Shown one piece after another: positions 11,450 through 21,583 of a DNA stretch of 64,000 nt; the stretch's first letter is position 1, and every line of letters starts with the position of its first letter. The DNA is from Didymodactylos carnosus (Eukaryota > Rotifera > Eurotatoria > Philodinida > Philodinidae): NCBI GenBank assembly GCA_905250885.1, contig CAJNOQ010000058.1, positions 23,183 through 87,182 of the forward strand. The letters are read 5' to 3'. The translations under genes and the position numbers were made by a program. The notes below the pieces were generated by a model. It ran no database searches, was not told where the DNA came from, and saw nothing but the letters and a program-made list of their open reading frames with translations.

Positions 11450-14169
11450 CTGAGCTGACCTCCTTATTTCAGTCTAACTGAACATTCCATATTGTAACAT
11501 ACATATTTATTATATATTTTATTATTTAGCCTGTTTTTTAAAAATGTCTTTTTTTTAATTTTCGTAATACTTGTGGTCAATTAAGTTTTGCTGTGATTTG
11601 TTTTTGAATATGTGAATCTATCCGTCGTTGAATCTTGTCAATTGTATATAGGTATCCGCATTGTACATACAAATCTCGCTTTTAGATATTTTTTTGTATT
11701 CTCATTAATGATAGATAAACTAAGATTTGAATATAGTAATGCGAAAAGATAAAAAAAACTAGGTTTTTGTTAAATATATTTGACTGGAAGACTCACAGAA
11801 TTTAAATGAAAAACTGCTGGAGGCTGTTCACACATACACTTGGATTTCAAGTGTTTTTTGACCTTTTCACCAGTAAAGGCAAAGAAAACAATGAATAGAA
11901 TAGTAATCTCATATTATGTTCAATACGAATATCTTTACTCCTTCACCTGATTGATGGGCGCTGACGGATGTTTTTCAACGTTACAATCTAGGGTAAAAAA
12001 CCTTATCGGAGCTAAAATTGTGAAACTCCTATATCTTTCATTTAATAGTTTAACTACCTCAAAAAATAAATTAACTTTTATTTTTCGATGTAATGATTCA
12101 ACTCTGATTTATTTTGTAATCTTGATTATTCGATTTTAATAACATATTCGTTTAGTTATGATTTAGAATGAATACTAGATCCACTAGGAGGGGGGAGGGA
12201 GTTAAAAAACCACCGAAAATCACAGGATTTCGATTAAGGCATTCAAAATTGCAGCAAAATTTTTTTTTGCGATATTTTTACATGGGTGAGAGAGAGCTCG
12301 TCGAGCTGAATCAGAATATATGTGTGTTATCGTTCCGAAAAACATTTTTGAAGGTGACAATTTTAAAACTTGAAAAAGCGGCCTAATGTTAATAAACGAG
12401 CGTATATTTCTAACCCAATGACTTTAGGAGCTTTGAAAGTATTTTTTTCTTGTTCTACGTGAAAAACTAAATCTAAAACTGTAGCATTAAGTCAAATATT
12501 ATATGGCGCTGGGAAATTTTAGTTTTTGACCGATAGCAAAAATCCCTCATCGCTACCTGCTAAATGCACCAGCTATTTTTAAATTAGAGATGAAGCTAAT
12601 ATATTTATATCGTTAGGCTCGCCACATCGGCATGAAAACAGCTATGCATCGGTTTTGGAAAATATTGCTTCGTTATTGTGAAAATTAATTTTTCTGAGAC
12701 AGATAGCATAAAGTAAGGAAATGCACTTGTATTTTGCAGGTTTTGCCATCAAACTTCCAGTTTTTGCAAATCCAATCTCATATTTGGAATCGGCATTGAA
12801 AACTGAATTGACTGATGTGTGTTTCAGGTTTTTGCGACAACTTTGATTTTTCAATAAAGGGGGGGGGGGGAGAATCGATCCCCACAATCCCCCTGGCTAC
12901 GTCACTCCTTGTGCAGGATGCGTCGCTGCAAAAACCTCAGACATCGGCAGAAAATCAAAGAGAATAAAACTTTCTGTTCGACTTCGGACTTAAATGGCAG
13001 AGGTTTACTCTAGTATCTTCAAGCGACGTGTCATATTTTCTAGTACATTATACTTATGAAAATGGCCTATATACGGCCAGAAGACTAATGTGTGAAGAAT
13101 AATGCTTAATGATCGAAAGTACTTGATAATTGCGACAGAAAATTAAAGATCCATTGAAAGAGTATTTAGACCCTTTTCTTTCCATAGGATGTGCGACGAC
13201 TCTGTCTCTCCTATTATTCGATCTTGCACTGTAACTTTGTAAAACTTATAACTGTACTTTTGTAAACTTTTCTTTATATTTTTTTCTAATCAGAAACAAT
13301 CTTTTTTCAAGCTAACCGAACTTCGCTGTTTCTTATAAGATTTTTATACAAATATCTATCAGTAGGGTGAGCTCTCTATCCGATGATGTAAAACTGAGTG
13401 GAGCTGTGCTGGACTGCAGTAGTCTAAAATAAATTTAAGTCGTTGTACATCTTTTTTTTTCTCTATCTTTTGAATTAACCCCTAGCTGTTAAACGATAGC
13501 TGCACGACGCTATTCTTGCTTATATAACGTGCGTCAGGGCAGTGAACATGATAAGGCTTCATTATTAGGAATCACTTATTTACCGTCAGCGATGGACACG
13601 AGAAAAAAAAAGTAACTTTGATTTATCAGAAAAAACCTTAGGGAATTAAAATCTTTAGTGTTGAAAAACTTTTTTTCTGTCAAATTTTCCAATGCTCAGA
13701 ACCTCTCATTCATGAACCAATTCTAGTGACTGTCCCGTTTTCCACCAATGAATATTTCTCTTTTTTCCTTCCCAATGTTGTGTAGTGAGTAGATAGATTT
13801 TCTTCTGACAGCTTCATGTCAGCTGAATACCATAGTCAGAAGTGTTGTTTTGCCTTTCTGTCTTCAATAATGAGTTATGTAGCGTTCTTTACTTTTTGTC
13901 ATATTTATGATCACTAGTAATGTAATCTAGAAACGATTATGTTATTTCCTAGACGACATACAGTTTTCATTGTTCTTACGTTCGAAGATAAAACTTTCAA
14001 TAAGAAAGTCGCTTAAATAATTTAACGGAAAAGAAAAATACTTTTATTTTATTTTCGCGTGAGTTATTTATATCCAGACTTATAAGCTCTTCCAAACAGG
14101 ATATCAAATCGAAAAATATAGAGAGCCTAGTCACTAATACAATTTAAAGTGCAAATTTATTATTGAATT
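11450..14169. other. intergenic, no gene seen; probable transposon debris
   Basis: Only short frames. From about 12180 to 12910 there is a likely transposon remnant: it begins with a G-run (AGGAGGGGGGAGGGAG) and ends in CCCCCTGGCTACGTCACTCC next to a 12-G tract near 12860, a terminus style seen in many invertebrate elements. No transposase frame is evident. The rest is AT-rich without recognisable signal. Confidence 0.4.
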
Positions 14170-15450
14170 ATGGACTCTAATGATTCTTCTTCTGCACCTC
14201 AGCAATGCAACATATGTACAAAAGGGATGGCTGCTTCAAAGTGTTCCGGTTGTAATAGTATGTTTTGTAAAATTCATTTTTTTGAACATCGTCAACAGTT
14301 AAAATCTGAATTAGAATGTGTAATTTATGAGCACGATATGTTGAATCAACAATATTTTAAATCGTCATCACAGAATAATACCGAAAATGAGTTGAAACTG
14401 TTTAATATAATTAACGAATGGGAAAATGATACCATGAGCAAGATACGATTAGCAGCTGAACAATTTCGACAACGTTTTCAACAAGTGATAGGTGAAAAAA
14501 AGGAAAAAGTGCGGAAAGAATTTCAAACAATAAACCATGAGCTGCGTACACGGCAGAATGTTAATGACTATGTTGAAAGTGATTTAAGTCGATGGAAAGA
14601 TGAACTAACAGAACTTAAGGAAAAATTAGAGATGATACCAACATCGATTAAAATTAGTACGGAAATAAGTGATCGTCTAAATTGGTCATCGATGGTACAG
14701 ATCAATGATACAAATACAAACAACACTGAGGGTGCTATACCTATAAATCGTGTGACTAAAGACCAAGAGCAGTGGTCCAATGTCGATCAGTACATCAATG
14801 ATCTTTTACTTCCACCAGATTCTGTACTCGATGGAGTCCTAGAAGCGAGTGCCGCTGCCGGTCTTCCACCACACAATGTCTCGCCAAATCAAGGAAAGTT
14901 TTTGCATCTATTAGCTAAAATCACTAAAGCTCGTAAGATTTTGGAGATCGGTACACTAGGTGCCTATAGCACCATCTGGCTTGCTCGAGCTCTCCCCTCC
15001 GATGGTCGATTAATCACTCTGGAAGCGAATCCAAAACATGCTACCGTGGCTCGACTAAACATCGAGCTCGCAGGATTGACCGATGTAATTGATTTACGCT
15101 TAGGATCTGCATTAGATACACTACCACAACTCTCTACTGAAGGTAAGGGTCCTTTTGATTTGATTTTTATCGACGCCGATAAGCCAAACAATCCGCAGTA
15201 CTTGGTTTGGGCATGTCAACTATCTCATTCGGGTACGGTAATTATTGCAGATAACGTTGTGAGAAACGGCGCTGTGATTGATGCCACTAGCAATGATCCA
15301 AATGTGGAGGGAATTCGCCGTTTTATGGAATTACTCGCTGTTGAGTCAAATGTGAGTGTTACGGCACTTCAGACTGTAGGCAGCAAAGGATACGATGGCT
15401 TTGCCATTGCACTTGTAACAGAAAACAATCCGATTATGAAAGAGTCCTAA
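14170..15450 (+). CDS. B-box-like/coiled-coil protein fused to O-methyltransferase
   Basis: One uninterrupted exon of 426 codons. Residues 13-40 have Cys/His spacing CxxC-x8-CxxC-x4-C-xx-H-x3-H (C13, C16, C25, C28, C33, H36, H40), a B-box-like zinc site. About 41-190 is charged and helical, probably a coiled coil. About 203-420 is a class I SAM-dependent O-methyltransferase of the bacterial/caffeoyl-CoA type: motif I is KILEIGTLGAYST, then LITLEANPKH, then the metal-binding acidic pair LIFIDADK and IIADNV. The end FAIALV is typical of the family. The N-terminal module resembles proteins I recall as numerous in bdelloid rotifers; the C-terminal domain looks bacterial. I infer a transferred gene joined to a native module. 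The substrate is unknown; small phenolic or catechol-like acceptors are usual for the family. Confidence 0.85.
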   Translation: MDSNDSSSAPQQCNICTKGMAASKCSGCNSMFCKIHFFEHRQQLKSELECVIYEHDMLNQQYFKSSSQNNTENELKLFNIINEWENDTMSKIRLAAEQFRQRFQQVIGEKKEKVRKEFQTINHELRTRQNVNDYVESDLSRWKDELTELKEKLEMIPTSIKISTEISDRLNWSSMVQINDTNTNNTEGAIPINRVTKDQEQWSNVDQYINDLLLPPDSVLDGVLEASAAAGLPPHNVSPNQGKFLHLLAKITKARKILEIGTLGAYSTIWLARALPSDGRLITLEANPKHATVARLNIELAGLTDVIDLRLGSALDTLPQLSTEGKGPFDLIFIDADKPNNPQYLVWACQLSHSGTVIIADNVVRNGAVIDATSNDPNVEGIRRFMELLAVESNVSVTALQTVGSKGYDGFAIALVTENNPIMKES

Positions 15451-15467
15451 ATCAGTAATAAAAAAAG

Positions 15468-15556
15468 TAATAGGACTAAAGTCACCTTTTTAAGTAAAAA
15501 GGTGACTTTAGTCCTATTATTCTTATAAAAAGGTGACTTTAGTCCTATTATTCTTA
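15468..15556. repeat. perfect 24-bp hairpin plus 31-bp direct repeat after the methyltransferase stop
   Basis: 15468-15491 and 15496-15519 are exact reverse complements (core AAAGGTGACTTTAGTCC) with a 4-nt loop. The right arm with its TATTCTTAT tail then repeats in direct orientation at 15527-15556, with a period of 31 bp. It starts 17 bp after the stop codon, so it lies in the 3' UTR. Confidence 0.85.
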
Positions 15557-18019
15557 TTAAAAATTTTCACCTTACGAAATAATTCTTCAATAAAAAAAGT
15601 TGTGCTATTGAACTTCTCAAAAAATATGAAATGGAACGTCTAATTTTTCATATGATGTTGTTTAGTTTTCTTTCTTTGTTTATTAGTCTTGCATTAAACA
15701 TTATTTAAGCAATGATAATTTCCATTTTTCACAGCTGAAGTGAGAAAAAAGTTGTATTACGGTATATTTTGAACTATTCCTTCTGTTTGTCCTCTTTCGC
15801 ACTCTACAACGGTACTTCTACTCATTGTACTTCTTTCTTCCAATATTTTGTTTATGATACTTCCGAAGAAAAAAAATGTAAACAAAATATGTCACAAGAG
15901 TATACCTCTATTTGCATTTTTTGTTCTCTATGTTTTTATAAAATTAGATTAAGTTGGATTCTTTAGTTTTATCTGATACCTGGAAGAAAATTTCCTGGCA
16001 AATATTTATTACAAAACTAAAAGGCAAAAATTCTAAAAATATATTCAAACATTATTCCAAATTTTCTTTTTACATTCTCTAACGATTGGAATTGTTTACT
16101 ATTCGTAGACAACACGCATAATAAAAGTGTGCATCGAAAAGGAAGAAATAAAAAAAGACGGTCGGTGTGGAAAGCGATTAGATCAAGAGTATATCCCATT
16201 CTGCGCAACAAAAACATTAACCGCCTATTTCTCGATCGGGATATAAATTCGACTAAAATCTGATAAACGTTTTTGTTCGAAAAAATAGTTGCTGGGTGCC
16301 TGATACACTTTTAAGCAAACACAACAGAATCTGATGTAGTTTTTCGAGCTCTTGCTAATGGCGACGCCAATTTTTCTCCATAACGTCGTCATTTTTCCCT
16401 TAATCGTTTTTACGACGAAATTTTGTGTTTTATATCCGGATCGGGATATTAATTTTTTTCTATATTCTGATCGGGATATATATCTCGATCAGGATACAGG
16501 ATCTGTGTACTTACCGACAGATTTAGTGTTCAATTTTATCATGATGTGTGAAGCGCTTTTCGGTACCCATCTGTTCATGGGCGAATTATGTTTTCGAGCT
16601 GAATAGGCAAGATCTTGTTTGCAAGACATTAATCTATCATAAGTCAAATATTCTTACCGTCCTATCAGAAATTTTGTATCACTCACTATAGTTCGTTAAT
16701 CGTTACGAACTTTCCGTTCCAGAACTGAAATAAATATGGCATAAATATGTGAACGGCGACGGAAGGGAAGACGAGTCATTACTGAACAGCATAAACCACA
16801 AAAAGAAATAATACAATCACCTAAATAACATATCAATGATCGTCCATCGTATCCTTTGATCAGTTACGAACAAAGAACAAGTCATCTGATGGTCATTTAT
16901 ATACTGTTAATGACAAAGATGAAGATGATATATATGATTGATGGTTGTGAAGATTATGCGAATTATGAATTGGAATCTTGTAATATTCAGAATATACATG
17001 TCATAGGAGAAAAGTGAGTGTTTTAAAGTATATTTCCAGTGTCCAATGTCTTATCTATGAAAAGACAGACTTAAATTTCGAGTGTAAATACAATTTTTCA
17101 AAGAAAACGATATTGATGAATCGATAGTTTTCTAAAACCGACAGGACTTCAAAAGTTCGAAAAAATTCGCATTACAGTCTCCTACAGATTTGCGTAACGA
17201 TCTTGATCACAACAAATAAAATAATTAGAATTTTTGATGCATAAATTAGGTATGAGTTAAGTAGATTTAGTCATTTTAAAATTTAAATTTGTATATGTCA
17301 TAGCGTTTAAAGGATAGAGATCTATTAAGAATGATTTAATCAGAATAAATCTTTCTTTTTTTAGAGTTTGATGGTGGTAGTTTCAATGGTGGATCATAGA
17401 GTGTTCATAAACGACAATATTCGGTTGTGAACGAACAGGCTTGTCATCAATAGAGGATCATGCGATATTCCTCATTTTGTAATTTTTGATTTCTTCTAGC
17501 TATGAAGAATAGCTTTCTTCAGTTCGACACAAAACCAAAAACTCTTCAAAATTCGATTCTCTAGATGATCTCTTTGCTTTTTGAGTCTTGAAACGGCTTC
17601 GTCGTCACCCTACTAAAAGGCTGATTCAAGCAGATTTGTTACTTAAAAAACCCTTCAAAAGAAACCCTACTTGTTATAGTGCTGAATTTTGATAGAAAAT
17701 TTTAAAAAAAAATTTTTTAAAAAAAATACGAATGAGGATTACGAACCAAAATGTTCGGCATTATATCTCTGTTGATTCTTCCTAATACTTTGATCACATC
17801 ATTTACGATATATCTCAAAGCTGCCAATGAGAAAGAAATACGACAATCATTGACAAGTAAATTTACCGCAGGTGACATTAATAGAAGCTTGCTTATACTG
17901 AATGTAAATTTCATTCACTAAACGAAGTATTTCATTTATACGATCGAATTTTGCACAAACTACTATTTACAGTAAGAAAACATCATTTATTGGTAAATTT
18001 TTTGTTCACTTTACTCATA
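15557..18019. other. intergenic, no confident gene
   Basis: AT-rich. Between 16225 and 16500 the string GATCGGGATA or a close variant occurs about five times, marking a transposon-like repeat. At about 16865-17013 an open stretch containing MIDGCEDYANYELES ends at AAAAGTGAGTG, which looks like a splice donor; it may be a decayed exon. No other MEP-pathway enzyme is seen upstream of ispE. Confidence 0.4.
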
Positions 18020-18907
18020 ATGAATGCCGTTATTGTTCATGCTCCATGCAAAATCAATTTAACACTTGATGTATTTGGTGCAAGATTAGATGGATATCAT
18101 GACCTTGAATCAATTGTAGTGCCATTCACACCGGCGGATGAAATTTCTGTAAAAAGCAAACCTGCACATACTCCATATCACCACGTAACACTAGATTGTG
18201 ATGATTCATCTTTACCGACTGACGAGGGAAATCTTGCTTTTCGGGCGGCAATTGTATTTCTTAATCGTTTTATGCCGAACCAACCACAAGATGTTACTAT
18301 TCGATTAAGTAAGAAACTTCCGTGTCAAAGCGATCTTGGGGGTGGAAGTAGTGATGCAGCAGCCGTACTCAAGGCCCTACATCGTATATTTTGTGTTGAT
18401 CCAAAAGAATTACTCGAACTTGGTTCAACAATCGGTTCAGATGTCTCTCTTTTCTTAATTGGTGGTCCAGTTCTTATGTCTGGAAGAGGGGAAAAGGTTG
18501 CACGTTTAATAACTTCTCTTTCTCATATTTTTGGTGTCATTGTCAAGCCAGATATAGAAGTTCCGACAGCGAAAGCTTATGCTTTGGTAGACGCACTTAA
18601 AAATCGCGTGCCGGGAAAATCAACTGAACGCCTCTGTGAGTTACTTCGCACGGAGTTAAGCATGGAGAAGTTGGGTGTTGCTTTCAACAATGACTTTGAA
18701 GATGCTATATTTCAAGCATATCCTGAAGTTGCCGAAGCTTATCGTTGTGTTGCATCAGCCGGTGCTATTCGCGCACTGTTATGTGGTAGTGGATCGGCTG
18801 TGTTCGGCCTTGCTCGTGATTATGATCATGCTACACAACTTGTTAATTTACTTCGTGCTCGTTTTCCTTATGTGACTATGGCTACGAGTTTCAAAGAAGA
18901 GTTATAA
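18020..18907 (+). CDS. ispE: 4-diphosphocytidyl-2-C-methyl-D-erythritol kinase (IspE)
   Basis: GHMP-family kinase that phosphorylates CDP-methylerythritol at the 2-hydroxyl with ATP, in the MEP route to isoprenoids. From the ATG at 18020 it encodes 295 residues, against 283 in E. coli. Visible marks: APCKINLTLD with the active-site Lys at residue 11, LDGYHDLES, the ATP-binding loop DLGGGSSDAA (residues 105-114), the catalytic Asp in GSDVSLFL (residue 141), and the GHMP C-terminal motif LLCGSGSAVFG. The open frame extends 23 codons upstream but only to a TTG, so 18020 is the sensible start. There is no intron and no obvious targeting peptide. ispF follows 515 bp downstream on the same strand. 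The gene lies between intron-bearing animal genes, so horizontal transfer rather than contamination is inferred. A possible AATAAA signal is at 19234. Confidence 0.93.
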   Translation: MNAVIVHAPCKINLTLDVFGARLDGYHDLESIVVPFTPADEISVKSKPAHTPYHHVTLDCDDSSLPTDEGNLAFRAAIVFLNRFMPNQPQDVTIRLSKKLPCQSDLGGGSSDAAAVLKALHRIFCVDPKELLELGSTIGSDVSLFLIGGPVLMSGRGEKVARLITSLSHIFGVIVKPDIEVPTAKAYALVDALKNRVPGKSTERLCELLRTELSMEKLGVAFNNDFEDAIFQAYPEVAEAYRCVASAGAIRALLCGSGSAVFGLARDYDHATQLVNLLRARFPYVTMATSFKEEL

Positions 18908-19422
18908 ACAAATTCTAAATAGGTAAAAGTAGTCGGTTCATGAATGGAATCGGTGTCCATTCAAACACATAGACTGATTAACCGATTTCATCTTTCGAGC
19001 TGGATATTTATTGATTGCTCTATACGTAGTACATTGATCAATGATTAGAGAAACTTTTTGGCAGTCCAAAAGCCGAATATTGCTAAGGTGAACACGATAA
19101 AATGCTGACTTCAACTGTTCAACTGTTCACCTTAAGTATCTTTGCCATTCAGCTACTCAAAAGGCAGAAATATAAACTTTTAATTTTTAGTATATTATAG
19201 TTGTAATTACATAGGCTCTAATTAACAGATGGTAATAAAAGCAAACATTTAAAACGTAGGATATATTGCAGTAGGTGACGGCTAAATTACCTGAGAAAAC
19301 ATATAATTCAAAAAATTACGTTCTGCAGTGTGTTAAGTCATCCATTTATAGGAGATTTTATTCTCAAGTTATTTCTACACCCATGTATTCTAAGCTATGA
19401 TAAATTTTAGATATCTTAAAAT
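18908..19422. other. ispE-ispF spacer with hairpin and poly(A) signal
   Basis: A 515-bp spacer with no gene. An 11-bp perfect inverted repeat (TAAGGTGAACA at 19084-19094 and its complement at 19124-19134, 29-nt loop) lies near the middle. AATAAA at 19234-19239 could end the ispE transcript. Whether the two genes share a transcript cannot be told from sequence. Confidence 0.5.
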
Positions 19423-19923
19423 ATGAGCACCAGACAAACACGAGTCGGTATTGGTTTTGATGCACATCGATTTATTCCACACCAAAATAATAATAAAAAT
19501 ACAATCTCTCTATGCGGTGTACAAGTAAATTCAATTTATGCTGTTGAAGCCCATTCTGATGGCGATGTTGCCCTACATGCATTAGTAGACGCTATGCTTG
19601 GCTCGATAGCTGCCGGTGATATTGGTCAACATTTTCCACCTAGTGATCCAAAATGGAAAAATGTTGAATCAACAATATTTGTTTCTTATGCACTTGATCT
19701 AATTAAACAAAAGAATGGTGAATTAAACAATATTGATATAGTAATAATTGCTGAAAAACCTTATATATTACCGTATCGAGCATTGATGCAACAGCGTCTC
19801 AGTGAACTATTAAACTTAGATTTAGATCGTGTGAGTATAAAAGCAACAACCACAGAAAAAATGGGTTTCACAGGTCGTGAAGAAGGAATTGCCGCTCAGG
19901 CTATTATAAGTGTTTTAATTTAA
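19423..19923 (+). CDS. ispF: 2-C-methyl-D-erythritol 2,4-cyclodiphosphate synthase (IspF)
   Basis: Converts CDP-methylerythritol 2-phosphate, the product of IspE, to the cyclic diphosphate MEcPP with release of CMP; a trimeric zinc enzyme. The 166 codons match the family length (about 157-160). Metal ligands are visible: D13 and H15 in GIGFDAHRF and H44 in AHSDGDVALHALVDAMLG. The substrate loop region reads AAGDIGQHFPPSDPKWKN, and the C-terminal signature TTTEKMGFTGREEGIAAQA is intact. Every key residue I can check is present, so the protein should be active. The HFPPSDPxWK and FTGREEGIAAQA wording resembles alphaproteobacterial IspF or the IspF half of IspDF as I remember them; a tree is needed. 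Single exon; AATAAA at 19939 follows the stop by 16 bp. Confidence 0.94.
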   Translation: MSTRQTRVGIGFDAHRFIPHQNNNKNTISLCGVQVNSIYAVEAHSDGDVALHALVDAMLGSIAAGDIGQHFPPSDPKWKNVESTIFVSYALDLIKQKNGELNNIDIVIIAEKPYILPYRALMQQRLSELLNLDLDRVSIKATTTEKMGFTGREEGIAAQAIISVLI

Positions 19924-19938
19924 ATTATATTATACACA

Positions 19939-19944
19939 AATAAA
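19939..19944 (+). terminator. poly(A) signal of ispF
   Basis: Canonical AATAAA close to the ispF stop codon, consistent with eukaryotic 3' end formation of this bacterial-type gene. Confidence 0.5.
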
Positions 19945-21201
19945 TGTTTTATATTACGCTTTTTAGCAGATCGTTCTTCTAGTATCAAAAGACACAAGCT
20001 TGAATCAGCCAATTATACTCTTGAATGAGAATTTTTCAAAGTAGCCCAATGCTTGGTGTTCAAATATTGAAATGAGAATTAATTCTACTAATTTCAGCAT
20101 GAGTACTTTTACTACATAAATAATTACAAAAGAAAGTAAAACGTTAAATATACTTGCAAGAACTAATCTAGATTTATTATTAAAAATATGTACATACATA
20201 CTATAATATACTTTAGCATAGGGACGACGTATGAACAAACGTGTATGAACAAAACAATACATCATCATAGCGGCAGACTGTGAACATGATTAGTTGATAG
20301 TTCATTTGAATAAACTTTTACAGCAGAAAAACAATACAAAAGTGAGCTTACCCTATATACCAGCAATTAGAGTACATGCAAAGAAGAACTCACTCAACTT
20401 CCACTAAAAACCTCGAATCCTCGGCTAGTACTGTATTACTTTAGGACTTATTAGCAAAATTGACACAAAAACAGTATCGCTAAATCTTCCACATTTGTAA
20501 AACGTGACCATCATCACTATTGGATTGTATAATTTTTTCTATATAAATTCTACAACAAGAATTCTACACGATTTCTTCTGAAGGGTATGCCCTAAAATTA
20601 CATTCCTGCAGTATGCAATGATAGGATTTTTAACACAAGAATCCTATACTTTGTACAGAGGACGTATAAACTTCTACTACTTTGGAGCCATCAAAAGCAT
20701 CAAATAAATCAAAATCTCAAGGAAAGAAAGCTAAGTTTTTCCGTCTAGCCAAGGAAGTATGAAAAAAAGTAATAAGATAGCTCGTACGTGAAAGAAGTGA
20801 GAAGATGGATTGGCCCGAATGCATAAAGGCTTCCTATGGCAAGATTCTACGTATGACCCTGTAGAAATTCTGTGATAGGAAGCGCTACTAATTTTGTAAT
20901 GGATCGCAGGCATACCACTTGTCTATAGGAGTTTTACAAGAAATCCTGGGATTCTACCACACAACTATTCGGCCTGAGCGTATTCCAGTCAAGAGGCATA
21001 TCGAAAGGCATATGATCATTATTATTTTGATCAGTGTCAATCCATCGATAAAAATCAATTTAGATAAAGTTGTTCAACTATGCAAACAAGCTCTATATAA
21101 TGATTGATAAAAAGGCTGCACAATAATTTAGTTTCAATGTGTCGAAGGTTCTTCAGAACAATCTTGTTGATGAATATTAAGAAATCTTTTTAAATAAATG
21201 C
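19945..21201. other. intergenic, no gene seen
   Basis: Short frames without domains on both strands. No repeat structure was recognised. Confidence 0.4.
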
Positions 21202-21207
21202 TTTATT
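21202..21207 (-). terminator. poly(A) signal of the small peptide gene
   Basis: TTTATT on the plus strand is AATAAA on the minus strand, about 110 bp after the minus-strand stop at 21320. Confidence 0.4.
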
Positions 21208-21319
21208 GAGATAGATAGACTGCATATTCTCATTCCAAATTTATTATTATGCATAAATTGAACGAAAAAGATGTGTGTTTTGATGTCTGTGCTGTGTCAT
21301 CACATTAATTAATGTTGCA

Positions 21320-21583
21320 TTACTCCAAAAATGACCGACGATTAAGTTCAACATTATCCATGTCTGTTTCACCCAATATTTCCAATATCTCACATTCATC
21401 ACGACAGGTCTGAAGAGCTTTTGAATTACGAACTTGTTTTTTCAATAAACAACGCGCAGTACAATCAAGATATCTACCATTCACACTAACGAAGCATACC
21501 ATCATAACCAACAATAGTACTATGACAGAAGAAGAAAAAAATTTTAATTTTGTTTTAGTAACATTGTCTAATAGTATAATCAC
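21320..21583 (-). CDS. small secreted or membrane-anchored cysteine peptide
   Basis: An 87-residue frame with an ATG at 21583. Residues about 15-36 form a hydrophobic segment (FFSSSVIVLLLVMMVCFVSV) ending in NGR, like a signal peptide with cleavage after VNG. The rest is polar with two CxxxC pairs, CTARC and CRDEC, separated by 14 residues; a Cx3C-xn-Cx3C layout is typical of disulfide-stapled helical hairpins. A minus-strand AATAAA follows. No known family is recognised. It could be a secreted effector or neuropeptide-like precursor, though no dibasic-bounded repeats are present. Confidence 0.5.
   Translation of the reverse strand: MIILLDNVTKTKLKFFSSSVIVLLLVMMVCFVSVNGRYLDCTARCLLKKQVRNSKALQTCRDECEILEILGETDMDNVELNRRSFLE

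Noticed and set aside
17951-18019. N-terminal extension of ispE from an upstream in-frame TTG
   Set aside because: TTG starts are not expected in a nuclear animal gene, and family homology begins right after the ATG at 18020.
14170-19923. Bacterial contamination as the source of the three intronless genes
   Set aside because: They are embedded in continuous sequence with animal intron-bearing genes and have AATAAA signals, and the methyltransferase is fused to an animal-type module. Long reads would settle it.
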